The notes under the pieces were generated by a model. It was not told where the DNA came from. It was given only the letters and a program-made list of their open reading frames with translations, and did not search any database. The position numbers were made by a program, and so were the translations under genes. From contig CAJGDL010000064.1 of assembly GCA_904502075.1 (NCBI GenBank), positions 1 to 9,538 of the forward strand: a DNA stretch of 9,538 nucleotides, in the 5' to 3' direction. This DNA comes from an uncultured Alistipes sp. (GTDB lineage Bacteria > Bacteroidota > Bacteroidia > Bacteroidales > Rikenellaceae). This document shows positions 1-6,148 of the stretch, in pieces; the stretch's first letter is position 1, and every line of letters starts with the position of its first letter.

Positions 1-1255
1 CACGGATGTGCTTCGACGACATTACGATGTAGGCACCACCGTAAGCCTTACGCAGCGTCACGGTTACCTTGGGTACCGTAGCCTCGCAGTAAGCGAACAG
101 CAGCTTTGCACCGTGCGTGATCACACCACCATACTCCTGGGTCGTACCCGGCAGGAAGCCCGGAACATCCACGAGCGTCACGAGCGGAATGTTGAAGGCA
201 TCGCAGAAACGCACGAAGCGGGCAGCCTTGCGCGAAGCGTTGATGTCGAGTACACCGGCCATGAACTTGGGCTGGTTGGCGATGATACCTACCGACTGAC
301 CGTTGAAGCGGGCAAAGCAGGTGATGATGTTCTTGGCATAGCCTGCAGCCTGCTCCAGATACTCACCGTTGTCGACGATGGCCTTGATCACCTCGGTCAT
401 GTCGTAGGGCTTGTTGATGTTGTCGGGGATAATCTCGTTGAGCGAGTCCTCCAGACGGGTCGGCAGGTCGGTGCATACGGCCAGCGGCGTATCCTCCATG
501 TTGTTCTGGGGAATGTACGAGAGAAGATCCTTGATGATCTTGATACCCTCCTCCTCGGTGTCAACAGCAAACTGCGCTACACCCGACTTGGTGGTGTGCA
601 TCGTGGCACCACCCAGCTGCTCCTGGGTTACATCCTCGCCCGTTACGGTCTTTACCACCTTCGGGCCCGTGAGGAACATGTTCGAGGTCTCCTTCTTCAT
701 GATGATGAAGTCGGTCAGGGCAGGCGAGTAAACGGCACCACCGGCGCAGGGGCCAAAGATGGCAGAGATCTGCGGAATCACACCCGACGACATCACATTG
801 CGCTGGAAGATGTTGGCGTAGCCGGCCAGGGCGTTCACACCCTCCTGGATACGGGCACCACCCGAGTCGTTCAGACCGATGCAGGGGGCACCGTTGCGCA
901 TGGCCATATCCTGGATCTTGCAGATCTTGTCGGCCAGCGAGATCGACAACGAACCTGCCGTTACGGTGAAGTCCTGTGCAAAGACATAGACCAGACGGCC
1001 GGCGATCGTACCGTAACCCGTTACCACGCCATCACCAAAGGTGTGGCTCTTCTCCATGCCGAAGTCGTAGCAGCGGTGCGTTACGAACATATCGAACTCC
1101 TCGAAGCTACCCTCGTCCAGCAGCATCTCGATACGCTCACGAGCCGTGAACTTGCCCTTGGCGTGCTGCTTCTCGATTGCCTTCTGGCCACCACCCATGC
1201 GAGCCTTCTCGCGATTCTCGATGAGCTGGTTGATTTTGTTTTGAATTTCGCTCAT
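1..1255 (-). CDS. mmdA: Methylmalonyl-CoA decarboxylase / propionyl-CoA carboxylase carboxyltransferase subunit (3' end missing)
   Basis: Biotin-dependent acyl-CoA carboxyltransferase. In Bacteroidota this family normally works as the alpha subunit of the methylmalonyl-CoA decarboxylase complex, moving CO2 from (S)-methylmalonyl-CoA to a biotin carrier and releasing propionyl-CoA. The sequence alone cannot exclude the reverse role as propionyl-CoA carboxylase beta subunit (PccB). The window holds the first 418 residues; family members are about 510-520, so roughly 100 are missing beyond position 1. Seen: an N-terminal basic MGGGQKAIEKQHAKGK stretch (about residues 20-35), an oxyanion-hole motif SGGARIQEGV (131-140), GPCAGGAVYSPA (about 168-179), and the C-terminal half-domain motif PGFLPGTTQEYGG (about 365-377). 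The start is ATG at 1253-1255, 25 bp after the mce stop, so the two are probably cotranscribed. Biotin-carrier and membrane-subunit genes would be expected beyond the left edge. Confidence 0.93.
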   Translation of the reverse strand, partial: MSEIQNKINQLIENREKARMGGGQKAIEKQHAKGKFTARERIEMLLDEGSFEEFDMFVTHRCYDFGMEKSHTFGDGVVTGYGTIAGRLVYVFAQDFTVTAGSLSISLADKICKIQDMAMRNGAPCIGLNDSGGARIQEGVNALAGYANIFQRNVMSSGVIPQISAIFGPCAGGAVYSPALTDFIIMKKETSNMFLTGPKVVKTVTGEDVTQEQLGGATMHTTKSGVAQFAVDTEEEGIKIIKDLLSYIPQNNMEDTPLAVCTDLPTRLEDSLNEIIPDNINKPYDMTEVIKAIVDNGEYLEQAAGYAKNIITCFARFNGQSVGIIANQPKFMAGVLDINASRKAARFVRFCDAFNIPLVTLVDVPGFLPGTTQEYGGVITHGAKLLFAYCEATVPKVTVTLRKAYGGAYIVMSSKHIR

Positions 1256-1280
1256 ATCAGTTTTTGTGTTTTCCTGTGGA

Positions 1281-1691
1281 TTATTTGTTCTTGTTCTCGC
1301 AGAGCTCGGTCAGGATGCCCTGGGTCGATTTCGGGTGGAGGAAGGCGATCGTCAGACCCTCGGCACCCTTGCGAGGCGTCTTGTCGATCAGACGAAGACC
1401 CTTGGCCTCGGCGTCGGCCAGCTGCTCCTCGATGTTCTCGCAAGCCAGAGCCATGTGGTGGATACCGGGACCCTTGGTCTCCAGGTACTTGGCGATGGTC
1501 GACTCCTCCGAGGTGGGCTCCAAGAGCTCGATCTTGGTCTGACCCAGCATGAAGAAGGCGGTGCGTACCTTCTGGTCGGCCACCTCCTCGATGGCATAAC
1601 ACTTCAGGCCCAACATGTTCTCCCAGTAGGGAATGGCCTCTTCCAACGACTTCACGGCAATGCCGAGATGCTCAATGTGTGATACTTTCAT
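1281..1691 (-). CDS. mce: Methylmalonyl-CoA epimerase
   Basis: Interconverts (R)- and (S)-methylmalonyl-CoA, linking the B12-dependent mutase to the decarboxylase encoded just downstream. The 136-residue length is standard for this vicinal-oxygen-chelate family. Expected metal ligands are visible by motif: H8 in IEHLGIAV, E55 in KIELLEP, a histidine of GIHHMA (H78/H79) and E129 in GILTELCE. The two betaalphabetabetabeta modules are recognisable as residues 3-58 and 75-133. The start is ATG at 1689-1691; the stop is TAA. It is the first gene of a minus-strand unit with mmdA, read from a promoter at about 1817-1824, which implies a leader of about 120 nt. Identification is from family motifs and is strongly supported by the neighbours. 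Confidence 0.96.
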   Translation of the reverse strand: MKVSHIEHLGIAVKSLEEAIPYWENMLGLKCYAIEEVADQKVRTAFFMLGQTKIELLEPTSEESTIAKYLETKGPGIHHMALACENIEEQLADAEAKGLRLIDKTPRKGAEGLTIAFLHPKSTQGILTELCENKNK

Positions 1692-1773
1692 AACTTTTAG
1701 TTTTTTGAAGTTAATATTTTGGTTAATTTGTTAATTGTTCGACTTTTCTGTTCTTTGTTTTTGTACCCCCGAG

Positions 1774-1792
1774 TCCCGATTTTGGGTCGGGA
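1774..1792 (-). promoter_or_regulatory. Hairpin in the mce 5' leader
   Basis: Arms TCCCGA (1774-1779) and TCGGGA (1787-1792) form a perfect 6-bp stem with a 7-nt loop. It lies in the predicted mce leader between the -7 box at 1817-1824 and the start codon at 1691. No T-run follows it on the transcribed strand, so it is unlikely to be a terminator. Its function is unknown. Confidence 0.35.
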
Positions 1793-1816
1793 GGTTCCGG
1801 ATGGCTTAAAATCATA

Positions 1817-1824
1817 CAAAGATA
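1817..1824 (-). promoter_or_regulatory. Bacteroidota-type -7 promoter box for mce-mmdA
   Basis: Read on the minus strand, 1824-1817 is TATCTTTG, an exact match to the Bacteroidota -7 consensus TAnnTTTG. About 19-21 nt upstream only TTTT-type sequence is present (about 1844-1848), a partial match to the -33 TTTG element. Transcription would begin near 1810, about 120 nt before the mce start. Confidence 0.6.
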
Positions 1825-2015
1825 GCCCGAAAAAATGGATAAAAAAAATTATTTCTCCCCTTTTTTTGAGAAATTCTCGGGGTGAGTGAGGCTTTTCGGC
1901 AGAGGTCTGGGGTGTGGGTGGGATCGGCTCGAGGCGCAAAGGGTTGTTCTTGCTGTGGAATACCCTCCATTGCTCTCCTCTTGGCTCGTATGGCAAAAAT
2001 AATTACCCGTAGGGC

Positions 2016-2046
2016 ATTGCTCATTGCTCATTTTTTTGTATCTTTG
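2016..2046 (+). promoter_or_regulatory. Bacteroidota-type promoter for meaB
   Basis: The -7 box TATCTTTG lies at 2039-2046, and a -33-like ATTG at 2016-2019 is separated from it by 19 nt, within the usual spacing. Transcription would begin near 2052, leaving a leader of only about 15 nt before the meaB ATG. No Shine-Dalgarno is visible, as is common in Bacteroidota. The -33 element sits in the tandem CATTGCT repeat. Confidence 0.65.
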
Positions 2047-2066
2047 TGTAACAAAGTGCAACGACC

Positions 2067-3176
2067 ATGGCTTTTACGAAAATAGAACATTACGAAAAAG
2101 AGTATTTGGATCAGCATCACGATAGCGCGCTTAATGTGTCGGAAGGTGTTGCAGATCAGCCCATTGTGAGCCCCTACTTCAAGAAGCGCAAGAAGCGTAG
2201 ACTCTCCACCGATGAGTTTGTCGAGGGGATCCTTCAGGGCAATATCACCATCCTCTCGCAGGCCATCACCCTGGTCGAGTCGTCGAACCCCGACCACTAT
2301 GCCCAGGCACAGGAGATCATCGAGCGTTGTCTGCCTTATGCCGGCAAGTCGGTGCGCATCGGTATCACGGGTGTTCCCGGAGCGGGTAAATCGACCTTCA
2401 TCGAGGCGGTGGGCAACATGGTAACCTCGATGAACCACAAGTTGGCGGTCTTGGCCATCGACCCCTCGTCGGAGCGTAGTGGTGGTTCGATCCTGGGCGA
2501 TAAGACCCGCATGGAGACCATCTGTGCCAATCCCAACATCTTCATTCGCCCTTCGCCTTCGGCCGGCTCGCTCGGTGGCGTGGCCCGCAAGACGCGCGAA
2601 ACGGTGGTCTTGTGCGAGGCGGCGGGCTACGATGTGATCTTCATTGAGACGGTGGGTGTAGGACAGTCCGAGACGGCCGTACACTCGATGGTTGATCTCT
2701 TCATGTTGTTGCAGATTTCGGGTGCCGGCGATGAGTTGCAGGGCATCAAGCGTGGTATCATGGAGATGGCCGACCTGATGGTGATCACCAAGGCTGATGG
2801 CGAGAATGTACACAAGGCGGAGTTGGCTCGCACCCAATTCCAGGGGGCCTTGCGCCTCTTTCCTATCCCCGAATCGGGTTGGAAGCCGCAGGTCTTCACC
2901 TGTTCGTCGGTGGCCGGCGTAGGCTTGGAGCAGGTGTGGTATGGCGTGGAGAAGTACCTCGAGCATACGCAGCAGAACGGCTATTTTCAGCACAACCGCA
3001 ACCGACAGAATAAGTATTGGATGTATGAGTCGATCAACGAGGCCCTGAAGCAGAGTTTCTACCTCAACCCCGAGATCGAACAACTTATTCCCGAGTATGA
3101 GAAGCAGGTGTTGGAGGACAAGATGTCGTCGTTTATCGCCGCCCACCAACTCCTCGACAAGTACTTTGCGAAGTAG
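2067..3176 (+). CDS. meaB: Methylmalonyl-CoA mutase-associated GTPase (MeaB/ArgK family)
   Basis: G3E-family P-loop GTPase that protects adenosylcobalamin-dependent methylmalonyl-CoA mutase and gates cofactor loading and repair. The product has 369 residues. Seen: Walker A GVPGAGKST (102-110), the conserved IDPSSERSGGSILGDKTRM block (131-149), G3/switch motif ETVGVGQSE (194-202), the segment GAGDELQGIKRGIMEMADL (219-237) and a G4 motif TKAD (241-244) where NKxD is commoner. The C-terminal helical dimerisation arm spans about 300-369. The N-terminus has about 45 residues ahead of the usual family start, including a very basic KKRKKRR run (39-45). The start is ATG at 2067, just after a strong -7 box. 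It diverges from mce-mmdA, which fits the mutase pathway; mutase genes are outside the window. Older databases call this family ArgK (arginine/ornithine transport kinase), which is considered a misnomer. Confidence 0.96.
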   Translation: MAFTKIEHYEKEYLDQHHDSALNVSEGVADQPIVSPYFKKRKKRRLSTDEFVEGILQGNITILSQAITLVESSNPDHYAQAQEIIERCLPYAGKSVRIGITGVPGAGKSTFIEAVGNMVTSMNHKLAVLAIDPSSERSGGSILGDKTRMETICANPNIFIRPSPSAGSLGGVARKTRETVVLCEAAGYDVIFIETVGVGQSETAVHSMVDLFMLLQISGAGDELQGIKRGIMEMADLMVITKADGENVHKAELARTQFQGALRLFPIPESGWKPQVFTCSSVAGVGLEQVWYGVEKYLEHTQQNGYFQHNRNRQNKYWMYESINEALKQSFYLNPEIEQLIPEYEKQVLEDKMSSFIAAHQLLDKYFAK

Positions 3177-3230
3177 TTTATTTGCAAATTCGGAGTTAGA
3201 CTTCTCCTTGCATTGGATCTGTATTTAACA

Positions 3231-3264
3231 AACAAAAAATCCGCCATCAGGCGGATTTTTTGTT
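3231..3264. terminator. Bidirectional intrinsic terminator between meaB and the sirtuin operon
   Basis: This is a perfect 15-bp inverted repeat: arms 3231-3245 and 3250-3264 with an ATCA tetraloop. The core CCGCC/GGCGG is flanked by an A-run on the left and a T-run on the right. Each strand therefore yields a GC hairpin ending in U residues, suited to stopping both meaB (plus) and the convergent cobB operon (minus). It lies 54 bp past the meaB stop and 9 bp past the cobB stop. Confidence 0.92.
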
Positions 3265-3273
3265 CTTCATTCC

Positions 3274-3975
3274 TCATTCTTTGTTCTTCTCCCGAATCAG
3301 CTCCTCGACCAGGCGCGGGAGTCCCTCGGCCGAGCGGGCCTGGATGTGGGTGAGAGGGTTGCGGATCAGACGCGTGTCGGGCTTGCCCGGGTCTACGAGG
3401 ATGATCGGCACCTCGGGGCGTGTGTAGTGGACGAGCGAAGCAGCGGGATAGACCGCCAGCGAAGTTCCCACGACGATTAGTAGGTCTGCCTTCTCGACCA
3501 GCGCTGTGGCGGGCTCGATCATTGGCACCGACTCGCCGAAGAAGACGATGTGGGGGCGCAGGAGTGAACCATCGGGGGCGGTGGCATCGAGAGGCTGCTC
3601 CCATCCCTCGATCGGCACGATGAGTTCGGGGTTGCGCGACGAGCGCAGCTTCATCAGTTCTCCGTGGAGATGGAGCACGCTCGATGAGCCTGCTTGTTCG
3701 TGCAGGTTGTCCACATTTTGGGTGATCACCTCCACGTCGAAGTGCTTTTCGAGTTCGGCAATGGCGTAGTGGCCCGCGTTGGGCTTGCGCTCGAAGAGTT
3801 CGCGGCGGCGCTTGTTGTAGAATTCGACCACCAGGGCGCGGTTGCGCTGAAGGGTCTCGGGGGTACAGACATCCTCGATGCGGTACTGTGCCCACAGCCC
3901 GTCCGAGTCGCGGAAGGTGGCGATCCCACTGTCGGCGCTCACGCCCGCTCCGGTAAAGACTACGATCTTTTTCAT
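3274..3975 (-). CDS. cobB: Sirtuin-family NAD-dependent protein deacylase, zinc-cysteine-less, desuccinylase-like
   Basis: Removes acyl groups from protein lysines using NAD+. The product has 233 residues. Seen: the NAD-binding motif GAGVSADSGIATFRD (9-23), TQNVDNLHEQAG (85-96), catalytic His104 in LHLHGEL, and GTSLAVYPAA (170-179). Y53 and R56 in FYNKRRREL match the YxxR pair that in SIRT5 and E. coli CobB recognises the carboxylate of succinyl- or malonyl-lysine. The small domain after HGEL contains no cysteine; the only one in the protein is C37, so the usual CxxC...CxxC zinc site is absent. The ATG overlaps the stop of the upstream membrane-protein gene by 4 bp (ATGA), so translation is probably coupled. 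It is the last gene of a five-gene operon. Activity is inferred from motifs. Confidence 0.93.
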   Translation of the reverse strand: MKKIVVFTGAGVSADSGIATFRDSDGLWAQYRIEDVCTPETLQRNRALVVEFYNKRRRELFERKPNAGHYAIAELEKHFDVEVITQNVDNLHEQAGSSSVLHLHGELMKLRSSRNPELIVPIEGWEQPLDATAPDGSLLRPHIVFFGESVPMIEPATALVEKADLLIVVGTSLAVYPAASLVHYTRPEVPIILVDPGKPDTRLIRNPLTHIQARSAEGLPRLVEELIREKNKE

Positions 3976-4487
3976 CGGCTTATATTTTTTCTCTCTATAA
4001 CCTCATGGATGAGTTGCATGCCCACCATTGTTACTCCGGCAAGTACACCTCCGGTGATTCGGATCACCCCTTCGGGATCCTCCCAACTCCCCCACTCCTC
4101 GGTCAGCAGAATCGGGACAAGGATCAGCGCGATGAGAATCAAAACCGACACGACCACCCAAAAGAGGGCACGGCCTCGCGAGGTGGATTGGTACATGGCC
4201 ATCGCTTCGGCCTCCTCCTTTAAGATCTTTTCGCGCACGGCCTCGGGGGTGGAGGCGGTGGCAATCAGGATCCCGAAGAGGGCTGCCACGGCGCAGATCA
4301 GGGCCTCTTTTCCGGCTGTTAGGAGCAGAATGTCGCGTGCGATGTCGGCCTCCAGACCGATCAACACGATGACGCTAAAGCCGATGGCCGCCGCTACGGG
4401 CAACCCCAACCAAAGGCGTGTGTGGATGAATCTACCCCACCGCTCGGCCGTAAATTGGTACTGCCACTCTCTTTTCAGTTCTTTCAT
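3972..4487 (-). CDS. Unrecognised four-TM membrane protein (171 aa)
   Basis: I do not recognise a family. The 171-residue product starts with a charged, aromatic segment (MKELKREWQYQFTAERWGRF). Four hydrophobic segments follow at about 27-46, 61-79, 107-129 and 141-161. Between TM2 and TM3 is a charged, probably helical loop (about 81-106) rich in Glu, Lys and Arg. The tail is short and ends in Arg. No catalytic motif is visible. The start overlaps the previous gene's stop by 4 bp (4484-4487), and its own stop overlaps the cobB start by 4 bp. These junctions indicate translational coupling within the SPFH-to-sirtuin operon. It is likely an inner-membrane protein; its role is unknown. Confidence 0.85.
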   Translation of the reverse strand: MKELKREWQYQFTAERWGRFIHTRLWLGLPVAAAIGFSVIVLIGLEADIARDILLLTAGKEALICAVAALFGILIATASTPEAVREKILKEEAEAMAMYQSTSRGRALFWVVVSVLILIALILVPILLTEEWGSWEDPEGVIRITGGVLAGVTMVGMQLIHEVIERKNISR

Positions 4488-4939
4488 AGGATTCTCTTTT
4501 TACGTTGAAATTTTCTCTCCAGGATCCGGCTGTTCAATTCGCGACAAGTGCGTCGCCACATCCACCAGCCACCTGCCCCAATCAGCAGGAGAAATCCTCC
4601 CATGGTGATCAACACCCCGAGGGGCTCCGTGTCGCGGCTTCTGAGCCAAATCACCAAGGCGCAGAGCAGAAAGGCTCCTCCTGCGGTGATGCCACAGCCC
4701 ATTACGCGCTCCCACCGTTTGCGGGGCGAGAGCTTCATCCAGGTGCGGAAGATGTCGCCCACGAAGAGAGCCAGGCAGATCCACTTGACCACCTCGACCC
4801 AAAGGGCATCGGGGGTGCCAAGCCTCTCGCCCAATCGGTCGACGCCAAGGGCCGCCAGGATGGCGATCATCGATATGTAGGAGCCTAAGCGGAAGTGGCC
4901 CCAACTCTTCTTACCGATTTTAATTCTCAGATTTTTCAT
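4484..4939 (-). CDS. Unrecognised four-TM membrane protein (151 aa)
   Basis: I do not recognise a family. With ATG at 4937-4939 the product has 151 residues and predicted TM segments at about 18-36, 46-66, 79-99 and 107-127. The N-terminus is basic (MKNLRIKIGKKSWG), and the C-terminal tail is strongly basic (RRTCRELNSRILERKFQRKKRIL split around residues 129-151), probably cytosolic. A GTG codon directly upstream (4940-4942) could serve instead and would add one residue. Neither start has a good Shine-Dalgarno, though GAGAG lies just upstream. The gene overlaps the end of the ribbon-helix-helix gene by about 20 bp and the next membrane-protein gene by 4 bp. No motif points to an enzyme or transporter. 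Confidence 0.82.
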   Translation of the reverse strand: MKNLRIKIGKKSWGHFRLGSYISMIAILAALGVDRLGERLGTPDALWVEVVKWICLALFVGDIFRTWMKLSPRKRWERVMGCGITAGGAFLLCALVIWLRSRDTEPLGVLITMGGFLLLIGAGGWWMWRRTCRELNSRILERKFQRKKRIL

Positions 4940-5129
4940 CACTCTCTTCGCTTTTAGCAGGTTTGGACTTCGGTTTTTTCAGGCGGCCGCTGCGGCGCAG
5001 TGCCTCGGCGATGATCCACTGCAATTGGCCGTTGGTCGAGCGGAATTCGTCCGCCGCCCACTGCTCTACAGCCTCCATCGTCTCGGCATCCACGCGCAGT
5101 ACAAAACTCTTTGTTGCCTCCTTTGCCAT
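4920..5129 (-). CDS. Small Arc/CopG-type ribbon-helix-helix protein
   Basis: A 69-residue protein with a ribbon-helix-helix pattern. A short strand KSFVLRV (7-13) is followed by helix A (about 17-30) and, after STNG, helix B, QLQWIIAEALRR (35-46). The C-terminal tail (about 51-69) is Lys/Pro-rich then acidic and probably disordered. Such proteins dimerise and bind operator DNA through the strand. Here the strand residues would be Lys, Phe and Leu/Arg. Arc-like proteins of this kind are, from memory, often encoded beside SPFH proteins, as here: the SPFH stop is 18 bp upstream. No toxin gene is evident, so it is not assigned as an antitoxin. It may regulate its own operon, but that is inference. 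Confidence 0.85.
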   Translation of the reverse strand: MAKEATKSFVLRVDAETMEAVEQWAADEFRSTNGQLQWIIAEALRRSGRLKKPKSKPAKSEESDEKSEN

Positions 5130-5147
5130 AGTTCAAGGATCTTGTTT

Positions 5148-6101
5148 TTAATGATGCAGCGTGCCGGTGTTCACCACAGGCTGGGCCGACTCATCGCCAC
5201 ACAGCACCACCAGAAGGTTCGATACCATGGCGGCTTTGCGCTCCTCGTCGAGCTCCACGACCTCCTCTTCCGAGAGTTTGTCGATGGCCATCTTCACCAT
5301 CGAAACGGCACCCTCTACGATCTTTTCGCGGGCCGAGATGATGGCATCGGCTTGCTGGCGACGCAACATCACGGCTGCAATCTCGGGGGCGTAGGCCAAG
5401 TAGTTGATGCGTGCCTCCACTACCTCGATGCCGGCCATGGCCAGGCGCTCGGCCACCTTCTGCTCCAGCTGCTCGTTGATCTCGTCGGAGCTCGAGCGCA
5501 GGGTCAGTTCGTCGCTGGCGGCCGTGTTGTTGTCGTAGGCGTAGCAGCCCGCCACCTGACGCAGGGCCGCATCGCTCTGCACCGAGACGAAGTTCTCGAG
5601 GATCTTCATGCGGTCGCTGGCCGAAACACCCGCGCCGGCGGCCGTCTGCGGAGCGTCGATGTCGAATACCGCCTTGTAGATCTCCTCCTGCTTGATCTTC
5701 CATACCAAAACCAAGCCGATCAGCACCGGATTACCTGTCTTGTCATTCACCTTGATGGGTTCGGCATTGAGGTTGCGAGCACGCAGCGAGATGTGCTTGG
5801 CCGACATGAAGGGGTTCACCCACCAAAAGCCTGTCTTGAGGAAGTTGCCGCGGTACTCGCCGAAGAAGAGCAACACGCGCGCCTCGTTGGGCTCCAAGAG
5901 CATGAAACCGAACAGGCAGATGAAGGCGACCAAATTGCCGAAAATGCCCAGGCCGATCAGCCAGCCACCCAGTGTGAGCGACTCGGCATTGACGCCCGCC
6001 ACGATCGAGTAGATGCTGCCACCCATCGCGGCTAAAATCAGGAACAGGGCCACGAAACCGTTCCCCTTCCACCCTTGGTACTCAAAATTCTTCTTCTCCA
6101 T
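5148..6101 (-). CDS. SPFH/band-7 domain membrane protein
   Basis: 317-residue member of the SPFH (stomatin/prohibitin/flotillin/HflKC) superfamily, which forms large oligomeric membrane scaffolds. Two hydrophobic segments lie at about 14-36 and 44-68. Next comes the SPFH core, starting at LLEPNEARVLLFFGEYRG (68-85) and running through KTGNPVLIGLVLVWKI (121-136). Then comes a coiled-coil-prone helical region, with EQKVAERLAMAGIEVVEARINYL (213-235 split) and ISAREKIVEGAVSMV (255-269). The C-terminal stretch NLLVVLCGDESAQPVVNTG (295-313) is, from memory, a conserved mark of the bacterial subfamily found with Arc-like proteins. The start is ATG at 6099-6101, below a good -7 promoter box. It is the first gene of the operon running through cobB. 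Its cellular role is unknown; membrane stress or microdomain organisation is a family-level guess. Confidence 0.92.
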   Translation of the reverse strand: MEKKNFEYQGWKGNGFVALFLILAAMGGSIYSIVAGVNAESLTLGGWLIGLGIFGNLVAFICLFGFMLLEPNEARVLLFFGEYRGNFLKTGFWWVNPFMSAKHISLRARNLNAEPIKVNDKTGNPVLIGLVLVWKIKQEEIYKAVFDIDAPQTAAGAGVSASDRMKILENFVSVQSDAALRQVAGCYAYDNNTAASDELTLRSSSDEINEQLEQKVAERLAMAGIEVVEARINYLAYAPEIAAVMLRRQQADAIISAREKIVEGAVSMVKMAIDKLSEEEVVELDEERKAAMVSNLLVVLCGDESAQPVVNTGTLHH

Positions 6102-6130
6102 AGTTGTACTTTTTATTAGGTTGTTAAAAT

Positions 6131-6147
6131 GATATTATTTTGATATC
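6131..6147. promoter_or_regulatory. Dyad at the predicted start of SPFH operon transcription
   Basis: GATAT (6131-6135) and ATATC (6143-6147) form an inverted repeat with a 7-bp AT-rich spacer. It lies immediately downstream of the -7 box at 6149-6156 and covers the expected start point. The position suits an operator, possibly for the ribbon-helix-helix protein of the same operon. Short AT-rich dyads also arise by chance. Confidence 0.3.
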
Positions 6148-6148
6148 A

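Larger units (their letters stand above)
1692..2066. other. Divergent intergenic region between mce and meaB
   Basis: This 375-bp AT-rich spacer holds a minus-strand promoter for mce-mmdA (1817-1824) and a plus-strand promoter for meaB (2039-2046). The mce leader contains a small hairpin (1774-1792). The middle part (about 1849-2037) is C/T-rich, with homopolymer runs and a 7-bp tandem repeat CATTGCT x2 (from 2015). I see no convincing gene in it. Short minus-strand open frames across it have low-complexity, proline-rich or lysine-rich translations and no recognisable domain. Confidence 0.7.

Noticed and set aside
8..1552. Plus-strand open frame of 514 codons opposite mmdA and mce
   Set aside because: It is antisense to two genes with clear family motifs and runs across their boundary. 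Its translation has no recognisable domain. GC-rich codon use opens such antisense frames.
1692..1816. Cobalamin riboswitch ahead of mce, considered because the pathway uses B12
   Set aside because: The leader is too short and AT-rich, with only one small hairpin. No B12-box-like conserved core was recognised, and the epimerase is not B12-dependent.
1697..2061. Short minus-strand frames of 70-99 codons in the divergent spacer
   Set aside because: They overlap each other in different frames, cross both predicted promoters, and have low-complexity translations.
2028..3149. Minus-strand open frame of 373 codons opposite meaB
   Set aside because: It lies antisense to an intact MeaB with all GTPase motifs. 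Its translation is rich in His, Arg and Leu without domains.
3059..3895. Minus-strand open frame of 278 codons overlapping the sirtuin in another frame
   Set aside because: It runs through the bidirectional terminator and into antisense meaB. The sirtuin frame carries the conserved motifs.
4920..5129. Toxin-antitoxin pair with the ribbon-helix-helix protein as antitoxin
   Set aside because: The downstream partner is a four-TM protein of 151 residues, unlike known partner toxins. The protein also sits inside a longer SPFH operon.
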